DNA of 64,000 nt from Pseudomonas sp. MM213 (GCF_020423045.1 NZ_CP081943.1:4030001-4094000), one strand, 5' to 3'; shown: positions 38,042-47,072, counted from the first letter of the stretch. A program made the numbers and translations. Notes: generated from the letters alone by a model not told the origin.

Positions 38042-38812
38042 TTAGCGGACCACGCCTTCTTCGATCAGCAATTTGAGAATCGCTTCGGCACCCGCTTGCG
38101 CCGTGACACCTTTGAGCACCTGCCCGCCGCCGCCACTGGCTTTGGCTGTCGCCGCTTTCATCCGGTCCGCGCCGCTTTTGGCCTTGATCACTTTCAAGCG
38201 TTTAGGCCGAGGCTTGGCCGGTTGCAGCGTCGATACGGCCAGCAACGCATCATCGATCACTTCGACTTCATCCGCCTGCAACACACCACGCCGGGCCGGG
38301 CCGTACGCGCTCTGACGAGGCTTCGGCGCTGCGTTATCCACAGTCGCCAGGAACGGCAGCCGCACCTTCAAACGACGGCGCTGACCACGGGGCAACGCTT
38401 GAAGGACAAGCGCCGAACTGCCATCGATGGACTCCACCTGAGCCAGCCCGACCACCAGCGGCCAGCCGAGGTTTTCCGCCAGCAGGAACGGCAGCATGCC
38501 CGAGCCTTCGCCGGTTTCTGCCTGGCTGCCAGTCAGCACGACTTGTGCTCCGGCATCACGCAAATAGGCGGTCAACGCCGGCAAGGCATCCGCGCCGGAT
38601 GGTTGTTCCAGCACGTGCAGTTGTTCCAGGCCCATGCCCAGATAGGCGCGCAGTGCAGGCTCCGCGACGTCGCCGGCATGCAGCACTTGCAAGTTATCCC
38701 CAGCCAGTTGCAGACCCAGTTCCACCGCCCGCGCATCCTGCTCCGCGCGACGTGGCCGGCCGGAGGTCGGGTGGGCGCCGATGGACACCAGGCTGATGAT
38801 TTTCGTGCTCAT
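38042..38812 (-). CDS. Electron transfer flavoprotein subunit beta (etfB-like, dgc operon)
   Basis: This 256-residue ETF beta-family protein ends the dipeptidase-DUF5943-dgcA-dgcB-etf operon. Family segments are VVLTGSQAETGEGSGMLPFLLAENLGWP (ETF motif TG.QA.....G..P.LA..LG.P) and the late basic stretch ARRGVLQADEVEVID. With the alpha subunit it should carry electrons from dimethylglycine demethylation (DgcAB) toward the quinone pool. It is shorter and more divergent than the housekeeping etfB, so it is a dedicated paralogue. It starts 16 bp after the alpha-subunit gene. Confidence 0.88.
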   Translation of the reverse strand: MSTKIISLVSIGAHPTSGRPRRAEQDARAVELGLQLAGDNLQVLHAGDVAEPALRAYLGMGLEQLHVLEQPSGADALPALTAYLRDAGAQVVLTGSQAETGEGSGMLPFLLAENLGWPLVVGLAQVESIDGSSALVLQALPRGQRRRLKVRLPFLATVDNAAPKPRQSAYGPARRGVLQADEVEVIDDALLAVSTLQPAKPRPKRLKVIKAKSGADRMKAATAKASGGGGQVLKGVTAQAGAEAILKLLIEEGVVR

Positions 38813-38827
38813 AACCCTTTCCTTCCC

Positions 38828-40048
38828 TTAAGCCGCATCGCGCTTGGCGTCGTCGCGATAAGCCGCTATCGCATCGATCAAGGCTTGAAGAATCTCGGCA
38901 CTCTCGCCGATCACCGACAGGTCGGCCCGTTTGATCATGTCGCAACCTGGGTCAAGGTTGATCGCCACCACCTTGTCGCAGGCACCGATGCCTTGCAGGT
39001 GCTGGATCGCCCCGGAAATCCCCACCGCCACATAGACCCGCGCAGTGACCCACGTGCCGGACGCGCCGACCTGACGATCACGGGCCATGAAGCCATCGTC
39101 CACCGCCACACGGGATGCGCCTTCGGTGGCGCCGAGCGCTTCGGCAGTCCTGTGGAAAAGTCCCCAGTCCTTGACGCCGTTGCCGCCGGAGAAGATGAAC
39201 TCGGCTTCGGCCATCGGAATGGCTGCCGGGTCCACGGCCACAGCGCCCAGATCCTCGATCCGCGACAAGCTGCGCGCCACGGTTGTGGATAACTCCACCG
39301 GCAAGGCTTCATGACGGGTTTCGCTGACCGGCTCGGCGCATTCGGCGGCGGCCAGAATCAAGCGTGCGACCGGACGCGCAAGGTCTTGCAACCCGGCGCC
39401 AGCGCGGCCGATGCATTCCTGATCCTTGACCTGCCAGACCCGCGTGGCCGGGCGTTCGCCCAGTGCAGCGGCAAAGCGCCGACCGAGTTCGCCGCCACCG
39501 CTGCGGCTGTCCGGCAGCAGCCAGTGACGCGGGCTGAACTGGTTATCCACAGCCCGCAGGCCCTGGACACGTTGCTCCGGTGCATAACCACTGAATTCGT
39601 CGCCTTCGAGCACCAGCAAGCGATCGACGCCGGCGGTGGCAAACGCGTTTTCCTTGTGTTCGCCGAAGACCACGGCCAACACCGCGCCGTCCTTGCCGGC
39701 CAGCTGATGCGCCAGGCCGAGCAAATCCTTGTCGTGGCTGCTCAAGCGGCCACCGACCATGTCCGGCACCACGCTGATGTAAAACGCAGGTGCTGGCACT
39801 TGATGCAGCGGCAATTGCACTTCAACAGCGGCCGAGCGTTTGGTCGCCCCGCCCTGCTGCGCGCCGCTGCGGTCAATGCGCTTGATGCCGTTGGGACCGA
39901 TAAAACCGATGCCATGCGGGTTCTTGCGAATGATGCCGTTCGGCCCCATCCAGCTGTGTTGCGCCGGCTGCATGGCCGCGTGCAGCGGGTGCAGGCGGTT
40001 ACGGGCAATCCATTCGGCGCGGGGGTCGCGGCGGATAATGTCGCTCAT
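38828..40048 (-). CDS. Electron transfer flavoprotein subunit alpha (etfA-like, dgc operon)
   Basis: This 406-residue ETF alpha-family protein has an extended N-terminus (about 80 residues rich in MGPNGIIRKNPHGIGF-like repeats) before the ETF domain. The C-terminal FAD-binding part shows FIFSGGNGVKDWGLFHRTAEALGA, RQVGASGTWVTARVYVAVGISGAIQHL and a late AINLDPGCDMIKRADLSVIGE, the usual ETF-alpha signature region. Its ATG overlaps the dgcB stop by one base, so the genes are coupled. The partner is the beta subunit just downstream. The N-terminal GPNGI repeats are unusual for ETF alpha. Confidence 0.9.
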   Translation of the reverse strand: MSDIIRRDPRAEWIARNRLHPLHAAMQPAQHSWMGPNGIIRKNPHGIGFIGPNGIKRIDRSGAQQGGATKRSAAVEVQLPLHQVPAPAFYISVVPDMVGGRLSSHDKDLLGLAHQLAGKDGAVLAVVFGEHKENAFATAGVDRLLVLEGDEFSGYAPEQRVQGLRAVDNQFSPRHWLLPDSRSGGGELGRRFAAALGERPATRVWQVKDQECIGRAGAGLQDLARPVARLILAAAECAEPVSETRHEALPVELSTTVARSLSRIEDLGAVAVDPAAIPMAEAEFIFSGGNGVKDWGLFHRTAEALGATEGASRVAVDDGFMARDRQVGASGTWVTARVYVAVGISGAIQHLQGIGACDKVVAINLDPGCDMIKRADLSVIGESAEILQALIDAIAAYRDDAKRDAA

Positions 40049-41997
40049 CAGTGGGCCTCCGCAGGTTCACGTTGGGCCGGTGTGGACGGTTTGCTTGGCG
40101 CTGCGTCTTCAAGCAGTGCGTCCGCCACCAGCTCGGCGATGTCCTTGATCAACGGCCGTGGTTCGACCACGCCTTCGAGCATCGCGGTGCATTGTGGACA
40201 ACCCACGGCCACCAGTTCGGCGCCGGTTTCGCGGATGTCTTCCATGCGCATGTCGGGGATCCGCTGCTTGCCCGGAATGTCGGTGATCGGCGCGCCGCCA
40301 CCGCCGCCGCAGCAGCGTGAACGGAAACCGGAGCGTTGCATCTCTTTCACTTCAATCCCGAGGGCGCGCAGCACTTCTCGCGGCGCCTCGTATTCGCCGT
40401 TATAGCGACCGAGGTAGCACGGGTCGTGATAGGTCACGCTGCTGCCTTTGTGCTGGCCGAGATTGAGCGCGCCGGCGTCGATGATTTCGGCCATGTAGGT
40501 GCTGTGGTGCTGCACCAGGTAGTTGCCGTCGAAGGCGCCGTATTCGTTTTTCAGCACGTGGAAGCTGTGCGGATCGCAGGTGACGATGCGGTTGAAGCTG
40601 TACTTGGCCAGGGTCTGGATGTTGCGTTTGGCCAGCAACTGGAAGGTCGCTTCATCGCCCAGACGTCGGGCCACGTCACCGCTGTCGCGTTCTTCGAGAC
40701 CGAGTACCGCGAAGTCGACCTTGGCCGCTTTCAGCACTTTGACGAAGGCACGCAGAGTGCGCTGGTTGCGCATGTCGAAGGCGCCGTCGCCAACCCAGAA
40801 CAGCACGTCGGTGGATTTCTTCTCGCTGAGCAGATTGAGGTTCAAATCCGCTGCCCAGTTCATCCGGCCACCCGGTGCGAAACCGCCGGGGTTGTCGGTG
40901 GCAATCAGGTTTTCCAGGACTTCGGCGCCCTTGTTCGGGGTCGCGCCTTTTTCCAGGGTCAGATGGCGACGCATGTCGACGATGGCATCGACGTGCTCGA
41001 TCATCATCGGACATTCCTCGACGCAGGCACGGCAGGTGGTGCAGGACCACAGCGTTTCGGCGTCCACCAGACCGTTGACGATCGGTTGATGCGGATTGCC
41101 CGCGTGTTCGCCGATGGCTTTGCCCGGATAGGGGCTGCCGGCGAACTTGGCATCGGTGCCGCCGGCAAGGCCGACGACCATGTCCTGAATCAGCTTTTTC
41201 GGGTTCAGCGGCTGGCCGGCGGCGAACGCCGGGCACGCGGCTTCACATTTACCGCATTGCACGCAGGCATCGAAACCGAGCAGTTGGTTCCAGGTGAAAT
41301 CCTTGGGTTTTTCCACGCCCAGCGGTGCGTTTGGATCGTTCAGGTCGAGCGGTTTCAAACCGGTGGAACGACCGCCGCCAAAACGTTCGGCGCGACGGTG
41401 CCAGGCCAGGTGCAGCGCACCGGCGAAGGCGTGCTTCATCGGCCCGCCCCAGGTCATGCCGAAGAACAATTCCGAAACGCCCCACAGCACGCCGATGCCG
41501 AGGATCGCTGCCACCACCCAACCGCCAAAATTCTCCGGAAGGATGCCGGCGACCGGCAGAGTCAACAGGAAGAAGCTCGCCGAGAACGCCAACAAGCTTT
41601 TCGGCAGGCGCATCCACGGGCCTTTGGACAGGCGAGCCGGCGGGTTGCGACGACGCAGGTACACAAAGATCGCACCGACGAACATCACCACTGTCATCAA
41701 CAACAGCGCGTAACCGAGGATGCGGTTATGCAGGCCGAAACCGTGCACCAGAATCGCCAGCACGATGGACGCCACCGCACCACCGGCCGTGGCCACGTGG
41801 GTGTTGGCGATGTATTTGTCCCGCGCGACAACATGGTGCAAATCGACCATGTAGCGCTTGGGCATGGCGAACAGGCCACCGATCAGGTCGACCTTGGAGG
41901 CTCGGCCCCGGCGCCACATGGCCACCCGCCGCAACGCGCCGAGGACAGCAAGGCCCAGGGCAGCGAACAACAGGATTGGAAGAAGGGTGTTCAACAT
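40048..41997 (-). CDS. dgcB: Dimethylglycine catabolism Fe-S protein DgcB
   Basis: This 649-residue membrane-associated iron-sulfur protein has several N-terminal helices (residues 1-25, 60-110 and about 130-180), two 4Fe-4S ferredoxin motifs (CVQCGKCEAACP near residue 242 and CTTCRACVEECP near 319) and two CCG domains, the second with SRCCGGGGG near residue 562. The layout resembles heterodisulfide-reductase/glycolate-oxidase Fe-S subunits. It works with DgcA in dimethylglycine demethylation, probably passing electrons to the ETF or quinones. A 173-bp gap with a REP doublet separates it from dgcA. Confidence 0.94.
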   Translation of the reverse strand: MLNTLLPILLFAALGLAVLGALRRVAMWRRGRASKVDLIGGLFAMPKRYMVDLHHVVARDKYIANTHVATAGGAVASIVLAILVHGFGLHNRILGYALLLMTVVMFVGAIFVYLRRRNPPARLSKGPWMRLPKSLLAFSASFFLLTLPVAGILPENFGGWVVAAILGIGVLWGVSELFFGMTWGGPMKHAFAGALHLAWHRRAERFGGGRSTGLKPLDLNDPNAPLGVEKPKDFTWNQLLGFDACVQCGKCEAACPAFAAGQPLNPKKLIQDMVVGLAGGTDAKFAGSPYPGKAIGEHAGNPHQPIVNGLVDAETLWSCTTCRACVEECPMMIEHVDAIVDMRRHLTLEKGATPNKGAEVLENLIATDNPGGFAPGGRMNWAADLNLNLLSEKKSTDVLFWVGDGAFDMRNQRTLRAFVKVLKAAKVDFAVLGLEERDSGDVARRLGDEATFQLLAKRNIQTLAKYSFNRIVTCDPHSFHVLKNEYGAFDGNYLVQHHSTYMAEIIDAGALNLGQHKGSSVTYHDPCYLGRYNGEYEAPREVLRALGIEVKEMQRSGFRSRCCGGGGGAPITDIPGKQRIPDMRMEDIRETGAELVAVGCPQCTAMLEGVVEPRPLIKDIAELVADALLEDAAPSKPSTPAQREPAEAH

Positions 41998-42058
41998 GGT
42001 GGAGCTCCCAAAGACCGCAGGGTCTTGCAGGCCAAACTACCTGGATGCCTTGCCCGAT

Positions 42059-42155
42059 TCCTGTAGGAGCGAGGCTTGCCCGCGAATGCGATGGGTCAGC
42101 CGACAACAATGTTGAATGTCAGGACGCCTTCGCGGGCAAGCCTCGCTCCTACAGG
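42059..42155. repeat. REP doublet between dgcA and dgcB
   Basis: Inverted GAGGCTTGCCCGCGAA arms. A DnaA-box 9-mer (TTATCCACA, 42157-42165) adjoins it, just after the dgcA stop. Confidence 0.9.
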
Positions 42156-42170
42156 GTTATCCACAAGCTC

Positions 42171-44231
42171 TTAGAAATCCTTGCACAGCCGCAGCGCGTC
42201 GTAGATCGCCGCGTGCACGTTACGCTGGGCCACGCAGTCGCCGATGCGGAACAGCAGGTAGCCGTCACCGCTCTGCTCAAGGCATGGCTGCGGCTTGATC
42301 GCGAACAAGGCTTCGACGTCGATCTGGCCTTTGTTGCGCGAGCCGTCCTTCAGCGCGTAGTAGATTTCTTCGTCCGGGCGCACGCCGTTTTCCACGACCA
42401 CCTGGTCGACCACCCGCTCCTCTTTGGCGCCGGTGTATTCGTTTTCCAGCACCGCCACCAGCTTGTCGCCTTCGCGGTAGACCTTCTCCAGCATCATGTC
42501 CCCGGTCATGATCACTTCTTTCGGGTACATGCTGCGGTAGTAAGTCGGGAACGACGTACCGCCAATCGCGACCCCGGGCTTGATGTCGTCGGTGACGATC
42601 TCGACCTGGCTGCCCTTGTCGGCGAGGAAGTCGGCGGTCGACATCCCGGTGAACTCGCAAATAGTGTCGTAGACCAGCACGTTCTTGCCCGGCGCAACCT
42701 TGCCGTCGAGCACGTCCCAGCTGCTGACCACCAGGCCTTCAGCCGCGCCCCAGTGTTCGTTCTGCTCAAGGAACGGATGGCCGCCAACCGCCAGCACCAC
42801 CACATCCGGACGCAGGTCCATGATGGTCGGTGCATCAGCCGCAGTGCCCAGGCGCAGGTCGACTTTCAACCGTGCCAGTTCCAGCTGATACCAGCGGGTG
42901 ATACCAGCGATCTGGTCACGCTGCGGCGCTTTCGACGCCGTGGTGATCTGCCCGCCAATGAACTCCTTTTTCTCGAACAGGGTCACGTCGTGGCCACGTT
43001 CGGCGGCCACTCGGGCGGCTTCCATCCCGGCAGGACCGGCACCGACCACCACTACCTTGCGTTTCACGCCGGTGGTTTTTTCGATGATGTGCGGCAGGCC
43101 CATGTATTCACGGGAGGTCGCCGCGTTCTGGATGCACAACACATCCAGGCCTTGATACTGACGGTCGATGCAGTAGTTCGCGCCGACGCATTGTTTGATC
43201 TGGTCGATCTGGCCCATCTTGATCTTGGCGATCAGGTGCGGGTCAGCGATGTGTGCGCGGGTCATGCCGACCATGTCGACGTAACCGCCCTCCAGAATAC
43301 GGGTCGCCTGGTTCGGGTCCTTGATGTTCTGTGCGTGCAGCACCGGAACCTTGACCACTTCCTTGATGCCGGCCGCCAGGTGCAGGAACGGCTCTGGCGG
43401 ATAACTCATGTTCGGAATCACGTTGGCCAGGGTGTTGTGGGTGTCGCAACCCGAACCCACGACGCCGAGGAAATCGAGCATGCCGGTGTCGTCGTAATAC
43501 TTGGCAATCTGCTTCATGTCCTCGTGGGACAGGCCGTCCGGGTGGAATTCGTCACCACAGATACGCATGCCCACGCAGAAATCATCACCAACCTCGGCGC
43601 GCACGGCTTTCAACACTTCCAGACCGAATTTCATGCGGCCTTCGAAGCTGCCGCCCCATTCGTCGGTACGTTTGTTGACTCGCGGGCTCCAGAACTGGTC
43701 GATCATGTGCTGGTGCACGGCCGACAGTTCAACGCCGTCCAGGCCACCGGCCTTGGCACGACGGGCCGCTTGGGCGTAGTTGCCGATCACCCGCCAGATC
43801 TCTTCCGGCTCGATGGTTTTGCAGGTGGCGCGGTGCACCGGTTCACGGATACCGGACGGCGACATCAGCGTCGGCCAGTTGAAACCGTCCCAGCGCGAGC
43901 GCCGGCCCATGTGGGTAATCTGAATCATGATCTTGGCGCCGTGCTTGTGCATGGCGTCGGCCAGATTCTGGAAGTGCGGAATAATGCGGTCGGTGGACAG
44001 GTTCACCGAACTCCACCACTCCTGCGGGCTGTCGATAGCCACCACGGACGAACCGCCGCAAATCGCCAGGCCGATCCCGCCCTTGGCTTTCTCTTCGTAA
44101 TACTTGACGTACCGATCGGTGGTCATGCCGCCGTCGGTCGCGTAGACCTCGGCATGCGCGGTGCTGAGCACGCGGTTACGGATGGTCAGTTTGCCGATCT
44201 GGATCGGCTGGAACATTGCTTCGAAAGCCAT
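42171..44231 (-). CDS. dgcA: Dimethylglycine demethylation protein DgcA
   Basis: This 686-residue enzyme belongs to the trimethylamine-dehydrogenase/2,4-dienoyl-CoA-reductase family. An N-terminal old-yellow-enzyme TIM barrel for FMN begins FQPIQIGKLTIRNRVLSTAHAE. A 4Fe-4S motif near residues 347-366 (CVGANYCID then LC) and a C-terminal FAD/NAD-binding half (VVVVGAGPAGMEAARVAAERG) follow. With DgcB it demethylates dimethylglycine to sarcosine. It lies 15 bp after the DUF5943 gene, in an operon that in P. aeruginosa is induced by GbdR. Confidence 0.95.
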   Translation of the reverse strand: MAFEAMFQPIQIGKLTIRNRVLSTAHAEVYATDGGMTTDRYVKYYEEKAKGGIGLAICGGSSVVAIDSPQEWWSSVNLSTDRIIPHFQNLADAMHKHGAKIMIQITHMGRRSRWDGFNWPTLMSPSGIREPVHRATCKTIEPEEIWRVIGNYAQAARRAKAGGLDGVELSAVHQHMIDQFWSPRVNKRTDEWGGSFEGRMKFGLEVLKAVRAEVGDDFCVGMRICGDEFHPDGLSHEDMKQIAKYYDDTGMLDFLGVVGSGCDTHNTLANVIPNMSYPPEPFLHLAAGIKEVVKVPVLHAQNIKDPNQATRILEGGYVDMVGMTRAHIADPHLIAKIKMGQIDQIKQCVGANYCIDRQYQGLDVLCIQNAATSREYMGLPHIIEKTTGVKRKVVVVGAGPAGMEAARVAAERGHDVTLFEKKEFIGGQITTASKAPQRDQIAGITRWYQLELARLKVDLRLGTAADAPTIMDLRPDVVVLAVGGHPFLEQNEHWGAAEGLVVSSWDVLDGKVAPGKNVLVYDTICEFTGMSTADFLADKGSQVEIVTDDIKPGVAIGGTSFPTYYRSMYPKEVIMTGDMMLEKVYREGDKLVAVLENEYTGAKEERVVDQVVVENGVRPDEEIYYALKDGSRNKGQIDVEALFAIKPQPCLEQSGDGYLLFRIGDCVAQRNVHAAIYDALRLCKDF

Positions 44232-44246
44232 GGCGGGTTCCTCGAC

Positions 44247-44777
44247 TTACAACGGCTTGACGGTGAACAAACCGTCGTCGTGGCCTTCTTCGGAGCCACC
44301 GTAGACTTGTTCGGCAACGGTGCGAATCTTGCTGCCGCGGGCTTGCAGAATCTGGTCCATGGCACCGGCAAACCAGCCAGTGAACATGTAGTCAACCTTG
44401 CGCCCGACCTTGCCGTACACGTAGACGAAAGCGGAGTGTTCAAGCTTGACGCTGGCGGTGCCTTTGTCGAGGTCGATGTCCTGGATCTTGAACAGGCCCC
44501 AGCCGCGTTGCGACAGGCGCTTCATGTAGTGCTCGAACACCGCGACGCCTTCCAGGCCGTGGCATTCAGCTTCTTTTTCACACCAGTGCCAGGCGGACTT
44601 GTAGCCGGCCTTGTAGAGAATTTCGGCGTAGGCGTCGGCGCCCAGCACTTCCTCGATGCCCATGTGGTTGTTGACGAAGAAATGACGCGGCACGTACAGC
44701 ATCGGCAGGGCGTCGGAGGTCCAGACACCGGTTTCGCTGTCGACTTCGATAGGCAATTGCGGGGCGATCTTGGCCAT
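44247..44777 (-). CDS. DUF5943-domain protein of the dgc operon
   Basis: This 176-residue soluble protein starts MAKIAPQLPIEVDSETGVW. It has no membrane segments. The fold appears V4R-like (GYKSAWHWCEKEAECHGLEGVAVFEHYMKRLSQRGWG region), a small-ligand-binding type, but this is weak. It is conserved directly upstream of dgcA in pseudomonads (PA5397 by recollection). The tight spacing (15 bp to dgcA) says it is co-expressed for dimethylglycine catabolism. Its role is unknown; a cofactor- or substrate-binding accessory would fit. Confidence 0.8.
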   Translation of the reverse strand: MAKIAPQLPIEVDSETGVWTSDALPMLYVPRHFFVNNHMGIEEVLGADAYAEILYKAGYKSAWHWCEKEAECHGLEGVAVFEHYMKRLSQRGWGLFKIQDIDLDKGTASVKLEHSAFVYVYGKVGRKVDYMFTGWFAGAMDQILQARGSKIRTVAEQVYGGSEEGHDDGLFTVKPL

Positions 44778-44855
44778 GGAAACTTAACTCCAGAAAAATT
44801 TTGGTGTTGCCCCCGGCACGGATGGCCGGGGGAAAGAATTCAGAGGTGCGGCGGC

Positions 44856-45833
44856 TTATTCGCCCCAGACATCTTTCAAGACGTTGACCCAGTTCTCGCC
44901 CATGATCTTGCGGACCACGCGCTCGGAATGGCCGCGCTTGAGCAGGGTTTCGGTCAGGTTCGGGAACTCGCCGACGGTGCGGATGCCCAGCGGGTTGATG
45001 ATCTTGCCGAAGCTGGTCAGACGGCGGGCGTAGCCCTTGTCATGGGTCAGGTATTCGAAGAAATCCTGGCCATGGCCCTGGGTGAAGTCGGTGCCGATGC
45101 CGATGGCGTCTTCGCCGACGATGTTCATGGTGTATTCGATGGCTTCGGCGTAGTCGTCGATGGTCGAATCGATGCCCTTGGCGAGGAACGGCGCGAACAT
45201 GGTCACGCCGACGAAACCGCCGTGGTCGGCGATGAACTTCAGTTCTTCATCGGATTTGTTGCGCGGGTGAATTTTCAGACCCGACGGCAGGCAATGGGAG
45301 TAGCAGACCGGTTTCTTCGATTCGAGGATGACTTCTTCGGAAGTCTTGGAACCGACGTGGGACAGGTCGCACATGACCCCGACGCGGTTCATCTCGGCAA
45401 CGATTTCGCGACCGAAGCCCGACAGGCCGCCATCACGCTCGTAGCAACCGGTGCCGACCAGGTTCTGGGTGTTGTAGCACATCTGCACGATACCGACGCC
45501 GAGCTGCTTGAACACCTCGACATAGCCGATCTGGTCTTCAAACGCATGAGCATTCTGGAAGCCGAACAGGATGCCGGTCTTGCCCTGCTCCTTGGCTTTA
45601 CGGATGTCGGCGGTGGTGCGAACCGGAATCACCAGGTCGCTGTTCTCGCGGATCAGCTTCTGGCTGGCGGCGATGTTGTTGACGGTGGCCTGAAAGCCCT
45701 CCCACACCGACACGGTGCAGTTGGCCGCAGTCAGACCGCCCTTGCGCATGTCTTCAAACAGCTCGCGGTTCCACTTGGCAATAATCAGCCCGTCGATAAC
45801 GATGCTGTCGGCGTGCAATTCGGCTGGGCTCAT
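44856..45833 (-). CDS. M19 membrane-dipeptidase-like protein lacking part of the metal site
   Basis: This 325-residue protein has the fold-typical sequence of renal-dipeptidase (M19) enzymes and is first in the dgc operon. His159 (CDLSHVG), His180 (CYSHC) and Asp249 (GIGTDFTQG) match conserved active-site residues. The N-terminal H-x-D ligands are absent (DGLIIAKW instead of DGHNDLP-like, residues 14-21). The bridging Glu appears as Gln93 in GFQNAH. It may therefore bind one metal or act on something other than dipeptides. The ATG at 45833 was chosen by family length. Confidence 0.85.
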   Translation of the reverse strand: MSPAELHADSIVIDGLIIAKWNRELFEDMRKGGLTAANCTVSVWEGFQATVNNIAASQKLIRENSDLVIPVRTTADIRKAKEQGKTGILFGFQNAHAFEDQIGYVEVFKQLGVGIVQMCYNTQNLVGTGCYERDGGLSGFGREIVAEMNRVGVMCDLSHVGSKTSEEVILESKKPVCYSHCLPSGLKIHPRNKSDEELKFIADHGGFVGVTMFAPFLAKGIDSTIDDYAEAIEYTMNIVGEDAIGIGTDFTQGHGQDFFEYLTHDKGYARRLTSFGKIINPLGIRTVGEFPNLTETLLKRGHSERVVRKIMGENWVNVLKDVWGE

Positions 45834-46067
45834 CAGGCTGTCCCCTATTAGCGATTCATGCGCCGAATCGTGTGCCGGCGCTTTGGGGCCAGCATATGCC
45901 TGAGTACCGGTGCAGCCGGGTGCAAAAACGACAGGGGGTTTGCCGAAAGCGTCAATCTGCGACAAAGGGTCGTCGTTGAACGTCGCGGGCCACCTGTTCA
46001 AGGACTTGCGCATGGGCCAGAATTCGCCGCATTACGGAATTTGGGCCAAAAAAGGGGCTGAGGCGCA
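45834..46067. promoter_or_regulatory. Divergent control region of the dgc operon and the LprI-type gene
   Basis: The 234-bp non-coding gap includes AATCTGCGACAAAGGGTCG at 45954-45972, a CGAC-N5-GTCG dyad. It resembles TGCGACA-containing segments near gbcAB, betI/betT and 53346. It is a candidate GbdR-linked site by context. Confidence 0.45.
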
Positions 46068-46469
46068 ATGAAATCGATCTTACTGGCAATGGCACTGATA
46101 GCGACCGGCGTACAGGCGGCTGAAGAGTCCGACATCAACCCCTGCGATGCGGTCGAAAACGAAGTCCAGACCCTGGAATGCTCTGTCTACAGCCGAACCA
46201 CCGCCGAAGACCTGCTCAAAGACAACTACCAGAGCCTGACCGAGCGCATGCAAACGCTCTACGGCAAAAATCCGACACAACTGGCCGACATCAACGCCAA
46301 ACTCAAAACCGCCCAGCAGCAATGGCTGAAAACCCGGGATGCGGATTGCACAGTTGAAGCGTTTCCGGCGACCAGCGGCAGCAAGGCATTCACCATTGCG
46401 CAGAACGATTGCGTGGCGCGGATGAGTGATGAGCGGTCGGAGTTTTTGGAGTCGATTGGGCAGGAGTGA
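46068..46469 (+). CDS. LprI/DUF1311-family secreted protein
   Basis: This 133-residue protein has a signal peptide (MKSILLAMALIATGVQAAEE) and an LprI-type domain. Four Cys residues suit two disulfides: CDAVENEVQTLEC, then the diagnostic W-x-x-x-R-D-A-D-C (WLKTRDADC) and NDCVARM. Members are predicted lysozyme inhibitors or periplasmic proteins of unknown role. It is a single gene, divergent from the dgc operon and not obviously related to it. Confidence 0.82.
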   Translation: MKSILLAMALIATGVQAAEESDINPCDAVENEVQTLECSVYSRTTAEDLLKDNYQSLTERMQTLYGKNPTQLADINAKLKTAQQQWLKTRDADCTVEAFPATSGSKAFTIAQNDCVARMSDERSEFLESIGQE

Positions 46470-46549
46470 TTAAGAGCTGAGCTTATTGTTTCTACACCCT
46501 GCCAACGCGAGCGGTAAGCTGCACACCATAATTTGGTAGAGGGATTCAA

Positions 46550-46966
46550 ATGAAAATCTGCGGCATCGAAATCAAAGGCAGCGAAGCGATCATCGCCGTG
46601 GCCTCCCTCGACGATCAGGTACTGAGCCACGTCGCGCTGAACACCAAGAAAATCGCCCTCGACGATGACGACGAAGCCGCCAACGTCAAAGTCTTTGCCG
46701 CTCAGGTCGCATCGTTTGTCCGTGAGAATTCAATCGACCGGATCGCGATCAAGAAGCGCAGCAAGAAAGGCGAATTCGCCGGCGGGCCGACCACGTTCAA
46801 GATCGAGGGCGTTTTTCAGTTGCTGGAGAGTTGCGAGGTGACGTTGCTGTCGCCACAGACGATCAATGCGCAGAACAAGAAGTTTGATTTCGAACTGCCG
46901 GCGACGCTGAACAAGTATCAGCATGAGGCTTACAAAGCCGCCTGTTCGGCACTGATGAAAAAGTAA
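46550..46966 (+). CDS. DUF3010-family protein
   Basis: This 138-residue cytosolic protein starts MKICGIEIKGSEAIIAV, a beta-strand pattern like an RNase H/actin-type fold. The conserved blocks RIAIKKRSKKGEFAGGPTTFKIEG (partly quoted) and FELPATLNKYQHEAY, typical of DUF3010, are present. Function unknown. An AGAGGGATTCAA segment precedes the ATG at 46550. A REP doublet separates it from cdhR. Confidence 0.82.
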   Translation: MKICGIEIKGSEAIIAVASLDDQVLSHVALNTKKIALDDDDEAANVKVFAAQVASFVRENSIDRIAIKKRSKKGEFAGGPTTFKIEGVFQLLESCEVTLLSPQTINAQNKKFDFELPATLNKYQHEAYKAACSALMKK

Positions 46967-46978
46967 ACGCGACACGAC

Positions 46979-47072
46979 CTGTAGGAGCGAGGCTTGCCCG
47001 CGAAGGCGGAGTGTCAAACGACGGTGATTTCGATTGAGGCGGCCTCTTCGCGGGCAAGCCTCACTCCTACAG
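46979..47072. repeat. REP doublet at the convergent DUF3010/cdhR junction
   Basis: Inverted GAGGCTTGCCCGCGAAG arms; the right arm has TCACTCCTAC instead of TCGCTCCTAC. Confidence 0.9.

Noticed and set aside
38334..39551. DnaA boxes inside the ETF genes (38334-38342, 39543-39551)
   Set aside because: Both fall in coding sequence and are single; likely chance or codon-driven.
41325..45851. A 1508-codon plus-strand open frame opposite dgcB, dgcA, the DUF5943 gene and the dipeptidase gene
   Set aside because: It runs antisense across four well-supported genes and through a REP doublet. The translation resembles no family. It is a by-product of GC-rich third positions.
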